Assembly (NCBI RefSeq): GCF_002154695.1
Contig: NZ_MTAV01000046.1
Span: forward strand, 1-64,000
DNA length: 64,000 bases
Source of the DNA: Nostoc sp. T09
GTDB lineage: Bacteria > Cyanobacteriota > Cyanobacteriia > Cyanobacteriales > Nostocaceae
Direction: 5' to 3'
Below are positions 62,297 through 64,000 of this stretch, piece by piece (positions within the stretch are counted from its first letter, which is position 1; every line of letters begins with the position of its first letter). The translations under genes and the position numbers were made by a program. A model generated the notes under the pieces. It saw nothing but the letters and a program-made list of their open reading frames with translations. It did not search any database and had not been told where the DNA came from.

Positions 62297-63103
62297 TTAA
62301 ATTTTTACACGTGCTAAAAACGGTGTAAACACTGGAACCAATTCTGAACGGCTGACAACAAGGGTAGGAAAAGAGCGATCGCTGTAATCTTCCCCTGCTA
62401 AAAGCGGAAATGGCTCTGATTTTAAAGATAACCAAGTTCCGCCAGCCGCTTGGACAATTACCCAAGCGCCTGCCAAATCCCAAACTTTGGGTGTGGCTTC
62501 AATACCACCCAAAGTAGCCCCAGTTGCCACTGTCAGGAAGTTATAGCTAGCTACACCTAGCATCCGAATTTTACAGGGAAAGTCTGGTTGTATAGCTGCC
62601 GTACTGCGAGAACAGAGATTAAAAAAATGATTATTGCTGGGAGCATCAGCACTTGTGTGGATGGGGTGGTGGTTAAGAAAGGCCCCAGTTGGTGTTGCTA
62701 AACCAGACGAACCTTCCCAAAAACCATGAAAAGTTTGACTCAGTTGAGGCACGTAGACATAGCCAAAAATTGGTGTCCCTTGATATAGCAATCCCATCGA
62801 AATCGTCCAGATGGGAATGCCTCGTGTAAAGTTAGTGGTACCGTCCAAAGGGTCAATTACCCAGCACCATTCTGTACCTGGAAAAACGCGATCGCTTTCT
62901 TCGCTTAAAATGCCGTAACCGGGGAAAGTAGAAGCGATCGCATCTCGAATTGTTTGATCTGCCCATTTATCAGCTTGAGTCACCAAACTGCCATCTGCTT
63001 TTTGTAAAGCCTGCACCCGCCCAAAATCTTGCATTAGCTGCTTACCCACTCTGGTAGTGGTGGTTTGGGCAAAATCGAGAATTGTATTCCAAAAGTCATT
63101 CAT
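62297..63103 (-). CDS. Inositol monophosphatase family phosphatase
   Basis: A 268-residue Li-sensitive-type phosphatase. Metal-binding motifs are GILSEESDRVFPG near residue 67, WVIDPLDGTTNFTRGIP near 85 and the VWDLAGAWVIVQAAGG stretch near 208. Substrates of this superfamily include inositol phosphates, PAP, fructose bisphosphate and, in cyanobacteria, histidinol phosphate; the sequence does not decide between them. The protein is normal in length. A purine-rich repeat of about 100 bp lies just upstream. Confidence 0.88.
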   Translation of the reverse strand: MNDFWNTILDFAQTTTTRVGKQLMQDFGRVQALQKADGSLVTQADKWADQTIRDAIASTFPGYGILSEESDRVFPGTEWCWVIDPLDGTTNFTRGIPIWTISMGLLYQGTPIFGYVYVPQLSQTFHGFWEGSSGLATPTGAFLNHHPIHTSADAPSNNHFFNLCSRSTAAIQPDFPCKIRMLGVASYNFLTVATGATLGGIEATPKVWDLAGAWVIVQAAGGTWLSLKSEPFPLLAGEDYSDRSFPTLVVSRSELVPVFTPFLARVKI

Positions 63104-63134
63104 TGATTAATTCTCGCGCAAAGCTGCTTCTAAG

Positions 63135-63253
63135 CCAAGCAGTCGGGGGGATGAGGGAAGGGAGACAAGGAAATGTGGGAGAAATGGGACAAGGGGGACA
63201 AGGAGGACAAGGGAGAAATAACTAATAAGTCTTGACAAATGACAAATGACAAT
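63135..63253. repeat. Purine-rich and STRR repeat
   Basis: GGGATGAGGGAAGGGAGACA, GGGACAAGGGGGACAAGGAG and then TGACAAATGACAAATGACAA heptamers lie between the inositol-phosphatase and PucC-type genes. It matches the repeat types seen near 13.6, 18.3 and 24.8 kb. Confidence 0.8.
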
Positions 63254-64000
63254 TTAATCTAAATCACTTTCCAAAACAGAAGCGATCGCTTGTTTGGTAC
63301 TAGTTTGAAATTCGTTCACATTCACCCGATTGAGGAACCAAATCGAAACCAATATTCCCACAGCTTCTAAGACAAATACTAGTCCATAGGCTAATTCCAA
63401 GCTAGGTAGTAGCTTGCGACCTGTATCTAAAATTGCACCACCGATTACTACTGCCAACCCTCTAGAGATAGACTGTGCTAGTCCCCATGCTCCAATAAAT
63501 GTACCGGCGGCTTCAGCAGCTGTGAGATCTAGCATCAAGCTAACTGCTGCCGTTGTTAATACACCAGTAGCTAAACCAAACAAAACTAAACCTAGCTTGA
63601 GAAACGCTGGATTAGCAGAGAATCCTGATAGTCCTAGTAGTAAGGAAGAGAATGCCACTAATATGCAACCCAGTCGTGCAGTTTTGCGTTTACCCAAGCG
63701 CGGCACAATCAAAAATCCAGTGATGCCGTAGGCAATGAGTATACCTGTGCCGTAAAAAACATTCAATTTAGTACTTTCAGCCAAAGGCATCCGAAAAACT
63801 TGACCTGCATAAGGTTCCAAAATTGGATCTTGCATAAACAAGCTGATAGTCATCACTAATAAAAATGTGAAAAACAAGCCTGTTTGCGGGCTAGCCGTCA
63901 AGATTTCCCATGCTTTATTTAAGGTGATGCTGTCTTCACGATTCACTACTCTAGAACGTCTAGAGTATTGGGAATATTTTTTCTCCACACCCAATGTCGC
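63254..64000 (-). CDS. PucC/BCH2-family MFS transporter, C-terminal part (partial)
   Basis: At least 246 residues visible, the gene entering from beyond the end of the window. About six hydrophobic helices are present, with GLFFTFLLVMTISLFMQDPI, EPYAGQVFRMPLAESTKLN and GTFIGAWGLAQSISRGLAVV, segments typical of the PucC/BCH2 family of light-harvesting and chlorophyll-associated MFS proteins. Full members have about 450-500 residues, so roughly half is missing. The ATG at 63994 is unlikely to be the real start. Function in pigment or antenna assembly is inferred from the family. Confidence 0.82.
   Translation of the reverse strand, partial: ATLGVEKKYSQYSRRSRVVNREDSITLNKAWEILTASPQTGLFFTFLLVMTISLFMQDPILEPYAGQVFRMPLAESTKLNVFYGTGILIAYGITGFLIVPRLGKRKTARLGCILVAFSSLLLGLSGFSANPAFLKLGLVLFGLATGVLTTAAVSLMLDLTAAEAAGTFIGAWGLAQSISRGLAVVIGGAILDTGRKLLPSLELAYGLVFVLEAVGILVSIWFLNRVNVNEFQTSTKQAIASVLESDLD

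Overview
The window comes from a heterocyst-forming-type cyanobacterium, most likely Nostoc, Anabaena or a close relative. This rests on the chlorophyll genes (chlI, chlG), cyanobacterial carotenoid genes (crtR and a cruF/cruG pair), a PetP-like cytochrome b6f subunit, a Get3/ArsA-crystallin protein of the Nostoc type, very frequent GCGATCGC (HIP1) octamers, heptanucleotide STRR arrays in many intergenic gaps, and small dispersed palindromic repeats typical of Nostoc genomes. No rRNA, tRNA or CRISPR array was recognised.

Layout. 0-6.8 kb: alaS, a small CxxC metal-binding protein, a diguanylate cyclase with a degenerate receiver, an FtsH-protease-like membrane protein without an AAA domain, and an orphan IS1 InsA-like gene. 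7-12.4 kb: a two-gene signalling operon made of a multi-PAS HisKA_2 kinase and a REC-PAS-kinase whose H-box histidine is tyrosine. 12.7-18.2 kb (minus strand): an ABC-2 exporter cluster of the GldA/GldF/GldG type with a DUF4340 protein, ending in purU, with heptamer repeats in three spacers. 18.4-24.7 kb: a Uma2 protein, an 84-bp tandem repeat, a tight three-gene cluster headed by a TPR-trypsin-like protease, and rnhA with an extra C-terminal domain. 24.9-27.1 kb: cruG-cruF (myxol glycoside synthesis). 28 kb: rplU-rpmA behind a foldable leader. 29-38.6 kb: a nucleotidyltransferase, chlI, small membrane proteins, a YbjQ protein, a TPR lipoprotein-like or secreted protein, a decayed ABC ATPase, two divergent cell-wall-type proteins and a PEP-CTERM protein. 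38.8-39.8 kb: a complete IS5-family element with split transposase. 39.9-48.5 kb: small membrane proteins, a methyltransferase, a PstS-like binding protein, a Ser/Thr kinase, crtR and pyk. 48.5-56.4 kb: a second Uma2 gene and a minus-strand surface polysaccharide cluster (Wzm/Wzt-type ABC exporter plus four glycosyltransferases). 56.7-60.4 kb: a Uma2 remnant, repeats, a petP-like gene, a Get3-like ATPase, chlG. 60.5-64 kb: a zinc alcohol dehydrogenase-type protein, an unknown protein, an inositol-monophosphatase family protein and the C-terminal part of a PucC-family transporter running off the end.

Most of the window is ordinary cyanobacterial chromosome. The observations most worth checking are: the TPR-protease three-gene cluster; the H-box-lacking kinase beside its multi-PAS partner; the RNase HI fusion; the split-stem leader of rplU; the Get3-like ATPase with a non-canonical P-loop between petP and chlG; a repeat-derived insertion in AlaS; and several decayed genes and nested repeats. 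I did not find a convincing wholly new multi-gene defence or mobile system.
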